A stretch of 64,000 nt of DNA from Billgrantia ethanolica (GTDB lineage Bacteria; Pseudomonadota; Gammaproteobacteria; Pseudomonadales; Halomonadaceae), in the NCBI RefSeq assembly GCF_021404305.1, contig NZ_JABFTX010000005.1, positions 124,001-188,000 on the forward strand, read 5' to 3'. Shown one piece after another: positions 25,868-35,487 of this stretch (positions are counted from its first letter, which is position 1; every line of letters starts with the position of its first letter). Under the pieces are notes generated by a model. That model did not search any database and had not been told where the DNA came from. It was given only the letters and a program-made list of their open reading frames with translations. Made by a program: the position numbers and the translations under genes.

Positions 25868-27175
25868 ATGATGACGATCTTATCCCCCACTCTGGACCTC
25901 AAGGGCGCCGTTCGCGCCCAGGTGGAGGCTGGCTTCGATGAGGTACAGGCGCTTTACCGCCAGTTGCACCGCTACCCCGAGCTGCCCTTCCAGGAGCACA
26001 AGACCAGCGCCCGCCTCGCCGAGGCGCTGGGGAGCCTGGGGTTCGAGGTGACCCGTGGCGTGGGTGGTACCGGTGTCGTGGCCCTGCTGCGCAACGGCGA
26101 GGGTCCCACCGTGATGCTGCGCGGCGACATGGATGCTTTGCCCATCGAGGAGCGCACCGGGCTCGAGTTCGCCAGTCGGGAGAGCGCCGAGAACGCCCAG
26201 GGCGAGCGGGTGCCGCTGATGCACGCCTGCGGCCATGACCTGCACAGCAGCTGCGTGGTCGGTGCCGCCGGTGTGATGGCAGCACTGAGAGAGCGCTGGA
26301 ATGGCACCCTGATGCTCATCTGCCAGCCTGCCGAAGAGATCTTCAGTGGTGCCAGGGCCATGCTCGACGACGGCCTTTACGAGCGCTTCGCCCGGCCTGA
26401 CGTGGTGCTGGGCCAGCACAACATGCCGGCGCTGGCCGGCACGGTCGGGCACATTGCCGGCCGCGCCATGGCCGCCTGCACCAACCTGGCGGTGACGATT
26501 CACGGCGCCGGCGGGCATGGCTCCATGCCCGCCCAGACGGTGGACCCGGTGGTGATCGCCGCTCACGTGGTCACTCGCCTGCAGACCATCGTCGCTCGTG
26601 AGGTACCGCCGGAGGAGACGGTGGTGGTCACCGTTGGCAAGCTGCAGGCCGGCACTCAGGCCAACATCATCCCCCATTCGGCCGAGCTCGAGATCAACGT
26701 GCGCAGCTTCGACGACACCCTGCATCGCCAGGTGGTAGCCGCCATCGAGCGCATCGTACGCGCCGAGTGCGAGGCCGGGCGCTCGCCCAGAGCGCCGGAG
26801 TTCCTTGTGCTGAACGAGACCATCGCCCTGCACAACGACCCCGTGGCAGTCGACCACGTGCGCCGGGCTCACGCCGGGCACTTCGGGTCGGAGCGTCTCT
26901 ACGAGATGCCACGGCTCAACGGCAGCGAGGATTTTCCCTTCTTCGGCAATGCCGAGGCCGGCGGGTTCGGCGGCGAGGACATTCCCTACGTCTACTGGTT
27001 CATCGGCGCGACGCCGGTATCACGCTGGGCGGAGACGCCGGGGGCGAGCGTGGCCGACAAGATGCGCCACCTCGAGATGCCGCACTCCCCCTACTATTTC
27101 CCGGGCAACCCCGAGACCCTGCGCACCGGCATCGAGGCGCTGGCGGCGGCAGCGCTGGCCTATTTGGGCGAGTAA
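25868..27175 (+). CDS. M20D amidohydrolase (hippurate hydrolase type)
   Basis: A 435-residue metal-dependent amidohydrolase of the M20D family (hippurate or IAA-amino acid hydrolases), which split N-acyl amino acids to an acid and an amino acid. Metal-site motifs are GDMDALPIEE near 79-88, HACGHDLHSS near 118-127 and PAEEIFSGA near 155-163, with a lid domain in about 200-310 (HGAGGHGSMP). NGSEDFPFF near 350 completes the site. There is no signal peptide. If hippurate is the substrate it would yield benzoate for benABCD and glycine for the riboswitch gene. A general N-acyl amino acid acylase is the alternative. Confidence 0.82.
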   Translation: MMTILSPTLDLKGAVRAQVEAGFDEVQALYRQLHRYPELPFQEHKTSARLAEALGSLGFEVTRGVGGTGVVALLRNGEGPTVMLRGDMDALPIEERTGLEFASRESAENAQGERVPLMHACGHDLHSSCVVGAAGVMAALRERWNGTLMLICQPAEEIFSGARAMLDDGLYERFARPDVVLGQHNMPALAGTVGHIAGRAMAACTNLAVTIHGAGGHGSMPAQTVDPVVIAAHVVTRLQTIVAREVPPEETVVVTVGKLQAGTQANIIPHSAELEINVRSFDDTLHRQVVAAIERIVRAECEAGRSPRAPEFLVLNETIALHNDPVAVDHVRRAHAGHFGSERLYEMPRLNGSEDFPFFGNAEAGGFGGEDIPYVYWFIGATPVSRWAETPGASVADKMRHLEMPHSPYYFPGNPETLRTGIEALAAAALAYLGE

Positions 27176-27182
27176 GGGCGAG

Positions 27183-27250
27183 GTGCGGCCCGCCGCACAA
27201 GGCGAAAGTGACCGGGCCCGCTATCGAGGTTAGATCAGCATGGCGGGCCC
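27183..27250. other. Two hairpins in the convergent gap
   Basis: GTGCGGC-CC-GCCGCAC (27183-27198) and GGGCCCGC with GCGGGCCC (27214-27221 and 27243-27250) are perfect stems between two converging genes. Neither has a U-tract, so a stability or Rho-assisted termination role is possible in both directions. Confidence 0.4.
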
Positions 27251-27279
27251 GGACGCTTTCAGGAAGATGAACGCTACCG

Positions 27280-27855
27280 TCACAGCACCCCCTTGGCCTT
27301 GGCGGTATGCGTGGCGATGGCGTCCATCAGCGGCGGCGAGAGGCAGTCGTAGGGTGGCAGGCCCAGCTCCTGTAGCCGTGAGCGTACCGCGCCCATGTTC
27401 TGCGGGTCGGCGCCGGACTCGATGATCGACGAGACGAAGGCGGCGAACTCGGGGCCGGCCCAGCCCTGATCATGGGACAGCTCGGTATGGATGAAGTCGA
27501 GCCCGTGGAAGGGGTGGCCGGTGTTCTCGATGCGGCCGTACATGTGCACGCCGCAGCCGGTGCAGGCATGGCGCTGAATGGCTGCGGCCGGGTCGACCAC
27601 CTGAAGCTTCTCCTCGTGGGCGGTGACCTTGAGCTTGTCGCGGGGCACCACGGCCACCATCGAGAACAGCGCGCCCTCGGGTTTCCAGCACTTGGTGCAG
27701 CCGCAGACATGGTTGTGGGCGCACTGGGCGTCGATCGTCACCTCGACCCGGTCGCTCGGGCAGTGGCAGTGGAGCTTGCCACCGGTGAAGCTGTCGCTGC
27801 CGCGCTTGACGCCGTCGTCCACGGCGGGATGGATGTGAACGTTGTGGTGGCTCAT
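27280..27855 (-). CDS. gfa: S-(hydroxymethyl)glutathione synthase (Gfa)
   Basis: A 191-residue glutathione-dependent formaldehyde-activating enzyme, which speeds addition of formaldehyde to glutathione. Zinc ligands occur in HCHC, CGCTKC and CTGCGVHMYGR. The C-terminal LPPYDCLSPPLMDAIATH is also characteristic. The ATG at 27855 gives the standard length. An in-frame ATG at 27984 with a stronger AAGGAGG site would add 43 residues (MSLMDMIQRWFGGK and a Pro/Thr-rich linker) and may be the true start. It lies downstream of adhC on the same strand and works in the same pathway. Confidence 0.9.
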   Translation of the reverse strand: MSHHNVHIHPAVDDGVKRGSDSFTGGKLHCHCPSDRVEVTIDAQCAHNHVCGCTKCWKPEGALFSMVAVVPRDKLKVTAHEEKLQVVDPAAAIQRHACTGCGVHMYGRIENTGHPFHGLDFIHTELSHDQGWAGPEFAAFVSSIIESGADPQNMGAVRSRLQELGLPPYDCLSPPLMDAIATHTAKAKGVL

Positions 27856-28039
27856 GGTGGGTTGACTCCCCTGTGTTGTCGTTTTTTCGGGGTTTCTCGC
27901 CGCAGGCGGCGGCCGGGGCGTGCTCTGTGTCGCGGCGGCGGGCTTGCCGCCGAACCAGCGCTGTATCATATCCATCAGGCTCATGCTGCCTCCTTGTCCC
28001 CTGGACGTGTATCGCTCTTGTGACGCTTTCGCGCGGCTG

Positions 28040-29149
<1,110 letters not shown>

Positions 29150-29298
29150 CGGCAGGTCTCCCTGGTTTGTTGTGGTATGGGGCGCTGCGGCGCCCGTCAT
29201 GGGATGACGCTGATGTCAGTCTAGGTGAGTCGAGGCGGGGCGATTGTGGCGCAGTGGCATAACAGAGTTGCTGGTGGGCAACATTCTCGTAACAAGTG
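29150..29298. other. Gap between adhC and pqqF
   Basis: Only small inverted repeats are seen in the 149 bases: GTTGC-N6-GCAAC and GTAAC-AAGT-GTTAC at about 29270-29304. They may belong to adhC control or the end of the pqq transcript. No clear promoter was recognised. Confidence 0.25.
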
Positions 29299-31764
29299 TT
29301 ACGGGTGGGCTGCGCTTGGGTCATGCAGCCACCAGCGCTGCGCCAGGCGACCCTCGGCGATGGCGCTGGCCATCGCCGTGATCTCACCGGCATGCAGTGA
29401 GGTGAGGGCCTGGCTTTCGGCTTCCCACGGCAGGGGCTGCCAGGCATCCGCCTGTGGCTGACGGCGCAGCGCTTGCCACAAGCGGCTCAAGGCCTCGGTA
29501 TGGGTCTCGGGCGGGCCGGCGGCGGCAAGCAGGGCGCGTTTGCGGTTTGCCATTGCCGTTTCGTCGAGGCGCGCCAGCGCTTCGCCCTGGTGGGCCAGGA
29601 ATTCGCCGATGGCCTGGCGTAACGCGTCCACCCCCGTGCCTGGCGACTGCACCACGTAGCCCAGCCGCGGGTAGCCCGCCGCTTCGCGGTAGCGTACCGC
29701 CGCCACGTAGCCGAGCCCACGTTGCTGGCGCATCTCCTGATGAAAGGCGGCATCGTGACACTGGGCCAGCAACTGCAGCAGCCAGCGGCTTTGGGGCGTG
29801 TCGTCCGGGCCGGCAATCTCGAGCATCACGGCATGGTCGTCTGCCTGCGCTGAGAGCCAGTGTGTCTCTGCGGTAACCTCGTGCGCTGTGTCGTCGTTCC
29901 GTCGGCTTGCCGCCAGCCGCCGCAGCAGGGTCTCGGCTGCCTGGGTATCGGTGTCGCCGTACACCCAGGCAAGCGGCTGCTGGTTCGGCTTACCGGGCGT
30001 GCCGGGCGGTGGCAGGGTTTCCAGACGTGCCAGCATACGCTGGGCCAATAGCCCCTTGGGCGCTTCGTCGCGGGGCCGCGTCACCGTCTCGGGCCAGCAT
30101 GCGACGGCCAGCTCCACCAGGGCGTCCAGCCGTTCGGCCGGGCCCGTGGCGATCAGCCAGTCGCCGCGAACGTCGCCGTCGCAGCGGAGCTGCAGGCCAT
30201 TGGCGGCGGCGGCCTGACGCAGCGGCAGGGCATTCTGCCGCCACTGGGCCAGACGTGCGGTCTGGTGTGCGAGCGAGGCGGACCAGCCCAGGCAGAACCA
30301 TGCCGGCGGTGCGCCGGGCAGCTGCAGCGGATCGCCGGCCCAGAGCTGAAATCCCACGCCCTGATTCAGCAGGTGTGGGTCGGGTTCATCAGCGCTCGGT
30401 CGTAGGGTGCGGGCCGGCAGCGCGGGGGCCGCGCGCCAGGGCAACGGCAGCTCTGCCTCTGACAGCGACTGCGGCTGCCAGACCGTGCCGGTTTCGGTCA
30501 GGCGCTTCCAACTGCCGGGGGCATGTGGAGATTGCCACAGCAGCCGGCACTGCTCGGTGGCGAGCCAGGGCAGCAGGGCTTTCGGCGGCGCTGCCTGGCC
30601 ATCGTTGCCACGATCGCTGCTGCTGCCCGAACCGGCCAGGCGGCAGGCGCACCGGCGGGGCCAGGCATCCAGCTCGATGGCGGCGGGGGGGCGTGTGGCC
30701 AACGGCGAGACGAGGGCCCGCTCGAGCGCCGTGCGGCAGGCGGCCAGCAGCGTCTGGACGGCCTCTTCGTCGGGTGCCGGTGCCAGGCGCAGCGCCAGGG
30801 CCGCTCCGGTGCCTTGTGGGGTGAGCGTCACGTCGAAACTGTCGAGCTCCACGGCGGCCTGCAGCGTGGCGGCCAGCCGTCCGTCGGCCAGTCGCGCGGC
30901 CACGCCGGAGAGCCAGTCGCTGTGGCTGGCATCGAGCTCGTCAGGCAGTGGCCACAACAACTCCAGCGCCGACGTGCCGGGCGTGGCCTGGGGCGAATGC
31001 CAGGCCACGCCGCCAGGCTCGCCCCAGCGCCAGGTGCGAGGAAGCGGTGAGGGGTCGCCTATGGGGAGCGCCGCGCCGTGGCGCGCGAGCAGCTCGAGCT
31101 GTGCTGCGAGCGGCAGCGGCCCCAGCATGGCCAGCGCCATGCGGCCGCTGCGGTAGTGACGAGCGTGAAAGTCGCTGAGCCGGGAGACCAGGTGAGTCGC
31201 ATCGTCGCCCAGGCTCTTGCGGTTGCCGGCGTGGCAGAGCCGGGCGGGGTGGCCTTCACGACAGAGCCGGCCGAGTGCCGCCAACCGGTGCAGGTCGGGG
31301 TCGGCCAGCCGGGCGCGGAACTCCGCGTCGAGTACCTCTACCTCCCGGGCGATGGATTCGGGAACCAGCCGGGGCCGGGCCAGCATGTCCACCAGTCGGG
31401 CGAGGCCGTCATCGGTCTCGTCCGGCGGCAGGTGCAGGTGTACGTCGGTAACGGTGTCGTCGGTACGCGCGTTGTAGCGCCCGCCCCGCTCGCCGACCCA
31501 GTGCGCCAGCTCGCCAGCCTCGGGATAGCGGGTCGAACCCAGGAACAGGGCATGCTCGAGCAGGTGGGCCAGGCCGCGGCAGTCGTCGGGCTCGTCCAGG
31601 TAGCCCACCCCCACCGCGGCGACCAGGCGCTGCAGGCGCGCGTTGGGCACTTCCGCCGCAGCGATCCACAGCCCGCTTGGCAGTTGCACCTCTTGCAAGC
31701 GGCTGCCCGGCGGCAGCCCCGCGCGGCGGGCCGCGTCGTCGTCGAGAGGGGGCGGGGCGTTCAT
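29299..31764 (-). CDS. pqqF: PqqF-type zinc peptidase
   Basis: An 821-residue insulinase-family (M16) peptidase thought to trim the PqqA precursor peptide. The inverted zinc motif HLLEH is at 67-71, with the downstream glutamate at 148, exactly 76 residues later. Length and multi-domain layout match two M16 pairs joined by a linker. It is the last gene of the pqq run, overlapping pqqE by four bases. No signal peptide is seen, so it acts in the cytosol. Confidence 0.88.
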   Translation of the reverse strand: MNAPPPLDDDAARRAGLPPGSRLQEVQLPSGLWIAAAEVPNARLQRLVAAVGVGYLDEPDDCRGLAHLLEHALFLGSTRYPEAGELAHWVGERGGRYNARTDDTVTDVHLHLPPDETDDGLARLVDMLARPRLVPESIAREVEVLDAEFRARLADPDLHRLAALGRLCREGHPARLCHAGNRKSLGDDATHLVSRLSDFHARHYRSGRMALAMLGPLPLAAQLELLARHGAALPIGDPSPLPRTWRWGEPGGVAWHSPQATPGTSALELLWPLPDELDASHSDWLSGVAARLADGRLAATLQAAVELDSFDVTLTPQGTGAALALRLAPAPDEEAVQTLLAACRTALERALVSPLATRPPAAIELDAWPRRCACRLAGSGSSSDRGNDGQAAPPKALLPWLATEQCRLLWQSPHAPGSWKRLTETGTVWQPQSLSEAELPLPWRAAPALPARTLRPSADEPDPHLLNQGVGFQLWAGDPLQLPGAPPAWFCLGWSASLAHQTARLAQWRQNALPLRQAAAANGLQLRCDGDVRGDWLIATGPAERLDALVELAVACWPETVTRPRDEAPKGLLAQRMLARLETLPPPGTPGKPNQQPLAWVYGDTDTQAAETLLRRLAASRRNDDTAHEVTAETHWLSAQADDHAVMLEIAGPDDTPQSRWLLQLLAQCHDAAFHQEMRQQRGLGYVAAVRYREAAGYPRLGYVVQSPGTGVDALRQAIGEFLAHQGEALARLDETAMANRKRALLAAAGPPETHTEALSRLWQALRRQPQADAWQPLPWEAESQALTSLHAGEITAMASAIAEGRLAQRWWLHDPSAAHP

Positions 31765-32912
31765 TGGCGGCAGAACACTCGCGACTCATGCACGTTGCGC
31801 AGGGTCAGCGCCTCGATGGCGCGGGTGGCTGTGTCGGCCTCGCGGCGGGCAGCCTCGATCAAATGGTGATTCGGCGACAGCGAGCAGACCGGGTCGGTGG
31901 CTGCGGCATCGCCGGTGAGCAAGTAGGCCTGGCAGCGGCAGCCGCCGACGTCCTTGTGGCGTTCGTCACAGCTGCGACAGGGCTCCTGCATCCAGGCGTC
32001 GCCGCGGTAGCGGTTGAACGGCTCGCTGTCGTACCAGATCTCCCTGAGACCCCGGTCGCGCACGTTGGGAAACGTCATCGGCAGCATGCGCGCGCTGTGA
32101 CAGGGCAGCACCGCTCCGTCCGGGGCCACGGTCATGAAGATCGAGCCCCAGCCGCCCATGCACGCCTTGGGGCGCTCGCCGTAGTAGTCGGGCACCACGA
32201 ACAGCAGGCGCATGTCGCGGCCGCGCTCGGCCAGACGCTCGCGCCAGCGCGCGGTGGTAGCCTCGGCGGCCTCGAGCTGGGCGCGGCTCGGCAGCAGGCC
32301 CTCTCGGTTGAGGTGGGCCCAGCCGTACATCTGGCAGTTGGCCAGCTCCACCGCGTCGGCCCCCAGCTCGTCGCACAGGGCGATGATCTCGTCGATGCGG
32401 TCGATGTTGTGCCGGTGCAGCACCACGTTGAGCACCATGGGGTAGCCGGCGGCCTTGACCGCCCGCGCCATGGTCAGCTTCTTGGCATGGGCCTTGGGCG
32501 AACCGGCCACGGCTGCCGCCACGTCCGGGTCGGCGGCCTGCAGGCTGATCTGGATATGGTCGAGGCCGGCCTCGCGCAGCGCCTCGATGCGCGCCTCGTC
32601 GAGACCGAGCCCGGAGGTGATCAGGTTGGTATAGAAGCCGAGGCGGCGAGCCTCGGCTACCAGCTCTTCCAGGTCGTGCCGCACCAGCGGTTCGCCGCCG
32701 GAAAACCCCATCTGCACGGCGCCCATGGCGCGGGCCTGGCGCAGCACCTCGGTCCACTCCGCGGTGGTGAGCTCCTCCTGCACCGCGGCGAAGTCCAGCG
32801 GGTTGGAGCAGTAGGCGCACTGCAGCGGGCAGCGGTAGGTGAGCTCGGCGAGCAGCCACAGCGGCGCGCCGGTGGCGCCATTGACAGCGGCGGTGTCGGT
32901 TCGGTCAGTCAT
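31761..32912 (-). CDS. pqqE: PQQ biosynthesis radical SAM enzyme PqqE
   Basis: A 383-residue radical SAM/SPASM enzyme that cross-links Glu and Tyr of PqqA, with PqqD. The SAM cluster ligands are Cys28, Cys32 and Cys35 (CPLQCAYC). Auxiliary cluster cysteines are in the C-terminal CRSCDERHKDVGGCRC and CSLSPNHH. The start is the ATG at 32912, which overlaps the pqqD stop; a longer in-frame start inside pqqD is not used. It forms a tight unit with pqqD and pqqF. Confidence 0.95.
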   Translation of the reverse strand: MTDRTDTAAVNGATGAPLWLLAELTYRCPLQCAYCSNPLDFAAVQEELTTAEWTEVLRQARAMGAVQMGFSGGEPLVRHDLEELVAEARRLGFYTNLITSGLGLDEARIEALREAGLDHIQISLQAADPDVAAAVAGSPKAHAKKLTMARAVKAAGYPMVLNVVLHRHNIDRIDEIIALCDELGADAVELANCQMYGWAHLNREGLLPSRAQLEAAEATTARWRERLAERGRDMRLLFVVPDYYGERPKACMGGWGSIFMTVAPDGAVLPCHSARMLPMTFPNVRDRGLREIWYDSEPFNRYRGDAWMQEPCRSCDERHKDVGGCRCQAYLLTGDAAATDPVCSLSPNHHLIEAARREADTATRAIEALTLRNVHESRVFCRQ

Positions 32913-33189
32913 GCTGAATCCACCCTTGTCGGGCGGCATCGAGCAGGAATTCGTGTACGTCCTGCTCGATCGCCGCAGCGGGGGCATCGGGGAACTGTGC
33001 CTGCAGGTTGGCCACCAGGCTGGCCACGTCGCGCTGGCCATCGAGCTGGCCGAGAATGGCGCCGGCACTGTCGTTGAGCTGCACCATACCCTCGGGGTAA
33101 AGCAGCACGTGACGGCCCTGGGCCTCTTCCCACTGCAGGCGCCAGCCGGGGCGCAGACGATAGACGGTAGCGGACTCGATCATGGCCAT
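32905..33189 (-). CDS. pqqD: PqqA-binding chaperone PqqD
   Basis: A 94-residue RRE-type protein that presents PqqA to PqqE. It has the family pattern RPGWRLQWEEAQGRHVLLYPEG near 12-33 (quoted in part) and a QLNDSAGAIL segment. The ATG at 33189 shares its A with the pqqC stop (TGATG); the second ATG at 33183 is also possible. It overlaps pqqE by eight bases. Confidence 0.92.
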   Translation of the reverse strand: MAMIESATVYRLRPGWRLQWEEAQGRHVLLYPEGMVQLNDSAGAILGQLDGQRDVASLVANLQAQFPDAPAAAIEQDVHEFLLDAARQGWIQHD

Positions 33190-33977
33190 CACAGCCCCCT
33201 GTGGTAGACGCGCCGGTCGGTGACCGAGTGGTAGGGCGGCTGCTCGAGCTGGTAGGCCAGGGTCATGGCGTCGAGCATCGACCACAGCACGTCGAGCTTG
33301 AATTGCAGGATCTCCAGCGCGCGCTGCTGGGCAGCGGCGGTGGTGCACACGGCCAGCGCCACCTCCAGGCCGTGGTCGACGTCGCGGCGTGCCTCCTTCA
33401 AGCGCTTGCGGAAGTAGCCGTAGCCGGTCTCGTCGATCCAGGGATAGTGGGTCGGCCAGGTGTCGAGCCGGCTCTGGTGTGCCTGAGGGGCGAACAGCTC
33501 GGTGAGCGAGGAGATCGCCGCTTCCTGCCAGCTCGCTCGGCGCACGAAGTTGACGTAGGCATCCACCGCGAAGCGCACGCCGGGCAGCACGTGTTCCTGA
33601 GTCCAGAGCTCGTTGCGGGAGAGGCCCACCGCTTCGCCAAGGGTCAGCCAGGCCTCGATGCCGCCGCCGTCGTCATCATGGCCGTCGTGATCGAGCAGGC
33701 GCTGGATCCAGCGGCGACGGGTAGCGGCGTCGGGGCAGTTGGCCAGCAGCGCGGCGTCCTTCTGCGGGATCATCACCTGGTAGTAGAAGCGGTTGGCCAC
33801 CCAGCCGCGAATCTGCTCCGGCGTCGCGCGTCCTTCGGCCATGTCGACCTGATAGGGGTGGTGAACATGGTAGTAGTCGCCCTTGGCCAGCAGCGCTTCG
33901 CGGAACGCCTCGGGGGAAAGCGCCGGGGTGTCGGGATCCACCGTCGAGACGGCGAAAGGGGATGCGATCGAACTCAT
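33189..33977 (-). CDS. pqqC: Pyrroloquinoline-quinone synthase PqqC
   Basis: A 262-residue oxidase catalysing the last, oxygen-dependent ring closure and oxidation to PQQ. The helical heme-oxygenase-like fold is marked by YYHVHHPYQVDM near 35-46, NRFYYQVMIPQKDAALL near 63-79 and HDGHDDDGGG near 95-104. It sits between pqqB and pqqD, sharing one base with pqqD. Confidence 0.95.
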   Translation of the reverse strand: MSSIASPFAVSTVDPDTPALSPEAFREALLAKGDYYHVHHPYQVDMAEGRATPEQIRGWVANRFYYQVMIPQKDAALLANCPDAATRRRWIQRLLDHDGHDDDGGGIEAWLTLGEAVGLSRNELWTQEHVLPGVRFAVDAYVNFVRRASWQEAAISSLTELFAPQAHQSRLDTWPTHYPWIDETGYGYFRKRLKEARRDVDHGLEVALAVCTTAAAQQRALEILQFKLDVLWSMLDAMTLAYQLEQPPYHSVTDRRVYHRGL

Positions 33978-34045
33978 GAGACGATTCCTTCCCAGTGCGT
34001 GCGAGCGGATGCGCTATCGTTGTGACGCCGTTCGGTGCGCCGGGT

Positions 34046-34972
34046 TCAGATCTCGAGGCGCATGCCATCGAAAGCCACTTCGATGCCGGTTTCCGTGAGC
34101 GTAGCACGCTCCGCGGAGCGCTCGTCGAGGATCGGATTGGTGTTGTTGATATGGATCAGCACCCGGCGGGTGGACGGCGGCAAGCGCCCCAGCTCTTCCA
34201 GCAGACCGCCCGGTCCGGCCAGAGCCAGGTGGCCCATGTCAGCGCCGGTCGACTTGCCCACCCCGGCACGCAGCAGTTCGTCGTCATGCCACAGGGTGCC
34301 GTCGACCAACACGCAGTCCGCTTGGCTGAGGTAGCCGCGTACCCGCTCGTCGAGGCGTCCGAGCCCCGGGGCATAGAACAGCCGCGTGCCGCGGGCCCGG
34401 TCCTCGATCAGCAGGCCGATGTTGTCGCCCGGCGTCGGTGCGCCGCGGCGGGGCGAATAGGGCGGCGCGTTGCTGTCCAGCGCCGCCGCGGTGAACGACA
34501 AGCCCGGACAGGCAGGCACCTCGAAGGTGGCCTCCAGATGAGCTTCATCGATGCCGATGGCCCGCCGGTTCAGTCCTCCCCAGTGTTCGAGCATGGTGAA
34601 CAGTGGAAAGCCGCTGCTCAGGTCCTGATGCACGTTAGGCGTGCACCACACGTCGAAGGGGCAGCCTTCGCGCAGCGACAGCAGGCCGGTGGTGTGGTCG
34701 ATCTGGGCATCCATCAACAGCACGCCCGAGATACCGCTGTCGCGGGGAATGCGGCGCGGGTGCAGCTCGGGATTGGCGGCCAGTTGGGTACGGATGTCGG
34801 GCGAGGCGTTGCACAGCAGCCAGCGCTCACCGTCGGCGCTGATGGCAACGGATGACTGGGTACGAGGGGTTGCCTCGATGCTGCCGGTGCGCAGGCCATG
34901 GCAGAGCGAACAGTTGCAGTTCCACTGTGGATAGCCACCGCCGGCGGCGGCGCCGAGGACCAGTACGTGCAT
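34046..34972 (-). CDS. pqqB: PQQ biosynthesis hydroxylase PqqB
   Basis: A 308-residue metallo-beta-lactamase-fold protein, the iron-dependent hydroxylase of the cross-linked precursor. MHVLVLGAAAGGGYPQWNC is at 1-19, the CHGL segment follows with cysteines for a zinc site, and the HINNTNPI motif near 276-283 is conserved. GGAG precedes the ATG. It follows pqqA across a hairpin and starts the pqqBCDEF run. Confidence 0.95.
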   Translation of the reverse strand: MHVLVLGAAAGGGYPQWNCNCSLCHGLRTGSIEATPRTQSSVAISADGERWLLCNASPDIRTQLAANPELHPRRIPRDSGISGVLLMDAQIDHTTGLLSLREGCPFDVWCTPNVHQDLSSGFPLFTMLEHWGGLNRRAIGIDEAHLEATFEVPACPGLSFTAAALDSNAPPYSPRRGAPTPGDNIGLLIEDRARGTRLFYAPGLGRLDERVRGYLSQADCVLVDGTLWHDDELLRAGVGKSTGADMGHLALAGPGGLLEELGRLPPSTRRVLIHINNTNPILDERSAERATLTETGIEVAFDGMRLEI

Positions 34973-35006
34973 TCAGGACTCCGTGGCGAAGGTGAACCCG
35001 ATAAAA

Positions 35007-35043
35007 CGACCGGCTGACGCCCGCGAAGAGCGTCAGCCGGTCG
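35007..35043 (-). terminator. Terminator/attenuator between pqqA and pqqB
   Basis: On the minus strand a 14-pair perfect stem (arms 35007-35020 and 35030-35043) with a nine-base loop is followed by TTTTAT. It lies 21 bases after the pqqA stop. Partial termination here would give more pqqA than pqqB-F mRNA, as is known for pqq operons. Confidence 0.75.
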
Positions 35044-35064
35044 AGTCCGTGCCGAAGGGATGGT

Positions 35065-35136
35065 TCAGCGATTGGAGATATATAGCGTCACTTCGAAGCC
35101 CAGACGCAGGTCGGTATAAGCAGGCTTGGTCCACAT
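35065..35136 (-). CDS. pqqA: PQQ precursor peptide PqqA
   Basis: A 23-residue peptide, MWTKPAYTDLRLGFEVTLYI and SNR. Glu15 and Tyr19 (E-V-T-L-Y) are the two residues joined to form PQQ. An excellent GGAGGAG lies six bases before the ATG. The length and sequence match PqqA in other bacteria closely. It is the first gene of pqqABCDEF. Confidence 0.95.
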   Translation of the reverse strand: MWTKPAYTDLRLGFEVTLYISNR

Positions 35137-35214
35137 AAGAACTCCTCCACATGGGTGGATTGATGGCATGCCCATTCAGTAAAGCAGCTAATGGCTTCGC
35201 TACCTTGCGACCTA

Positions 35215-35244
35215 AGTCTAGTAAGGGCAAATAAGATCCGTCAA
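35215..35244 (-). promoter_or_regulatory. Predicted pqqA promoter
   Basis: On the minus strand TTGACG (35239-35244) and TAGACT (35215-35220) are spaced by 18 bases, about 80 bases upstream of pqqA. A perfect palindrome lies just upstream of the -35. Confidence 0.5.
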
Positions 35245-35246
35245 AA

Positions 35247-35264
35247 GTCTCCGAATGAGGAGAC
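35247..35264. promoter_or_regulatory. GTCTCC-N6-GGAGAC palindrome
   Basis: A perfect inverted repeat with six-base arms, starting two bases upstream of the predicted pqqA -35. Its position suits an activator site. The regulator is not in the window. Confidence 0.45.
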
Positions 35265-35319
35265 ATAGGCTCTTGAAATGCCGCAATGGCGGGGGGTTGG
35301 CTCGGGTGGTCCAGGATTG

Positions 35320-35333
35320 TTGCCCAGAGGCAA
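35320..35333. promoter_or_regulatory. TTGCC-CAGA-GGCAA palindrome
   Basis: A perfect 14-bp inverted repeat in the middle of the divergent region, 155 bases before xoxF. It may bind a response regulator of the kind that controls PQQ-alcohol dehydrogenases, but this is not shown by sequence. Confidence 0.35.
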
Positions 35334-35487
35334 TAGTCTTTTTATTCCCAGCTATACCTAAATTAACTGATCTGCTCATGCTCCTGCCGATGTTGTGCTA
35401 GACCTGATCTTGTCAATACCTGAAACACAATTACACAAGATGTGCCGCTTTCCCCAGGCACACCTTCAGTGAGACGGAGACAACGCC

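Larger units (their letters stand above)
35137..35487. other. Divergent pqqA/xoxF control region
   Basis: 351 bases without a gene, separating the minus-strand pqq operon from plus-strand xoxF. It is richer in A+T than its neighbours. It holds a pqqA promoter, an 18-bp palindrome next to it, and a second palindrome TTGCC-CAGA-GGCAA at 35320-35333. A repeat-like CTTGT...ACAAG pair occurs at about 35410-35440 near the xoxF side. No convincing xoxF promoter was picked out. Confidence 0.5.

Noticed and set aside
27214..27250. Intrinsic terminator between the M20 gene and gfa
   Set aside because: The stem is perfect but no U-run follows on either strand, so it is listed only as a hairpin.
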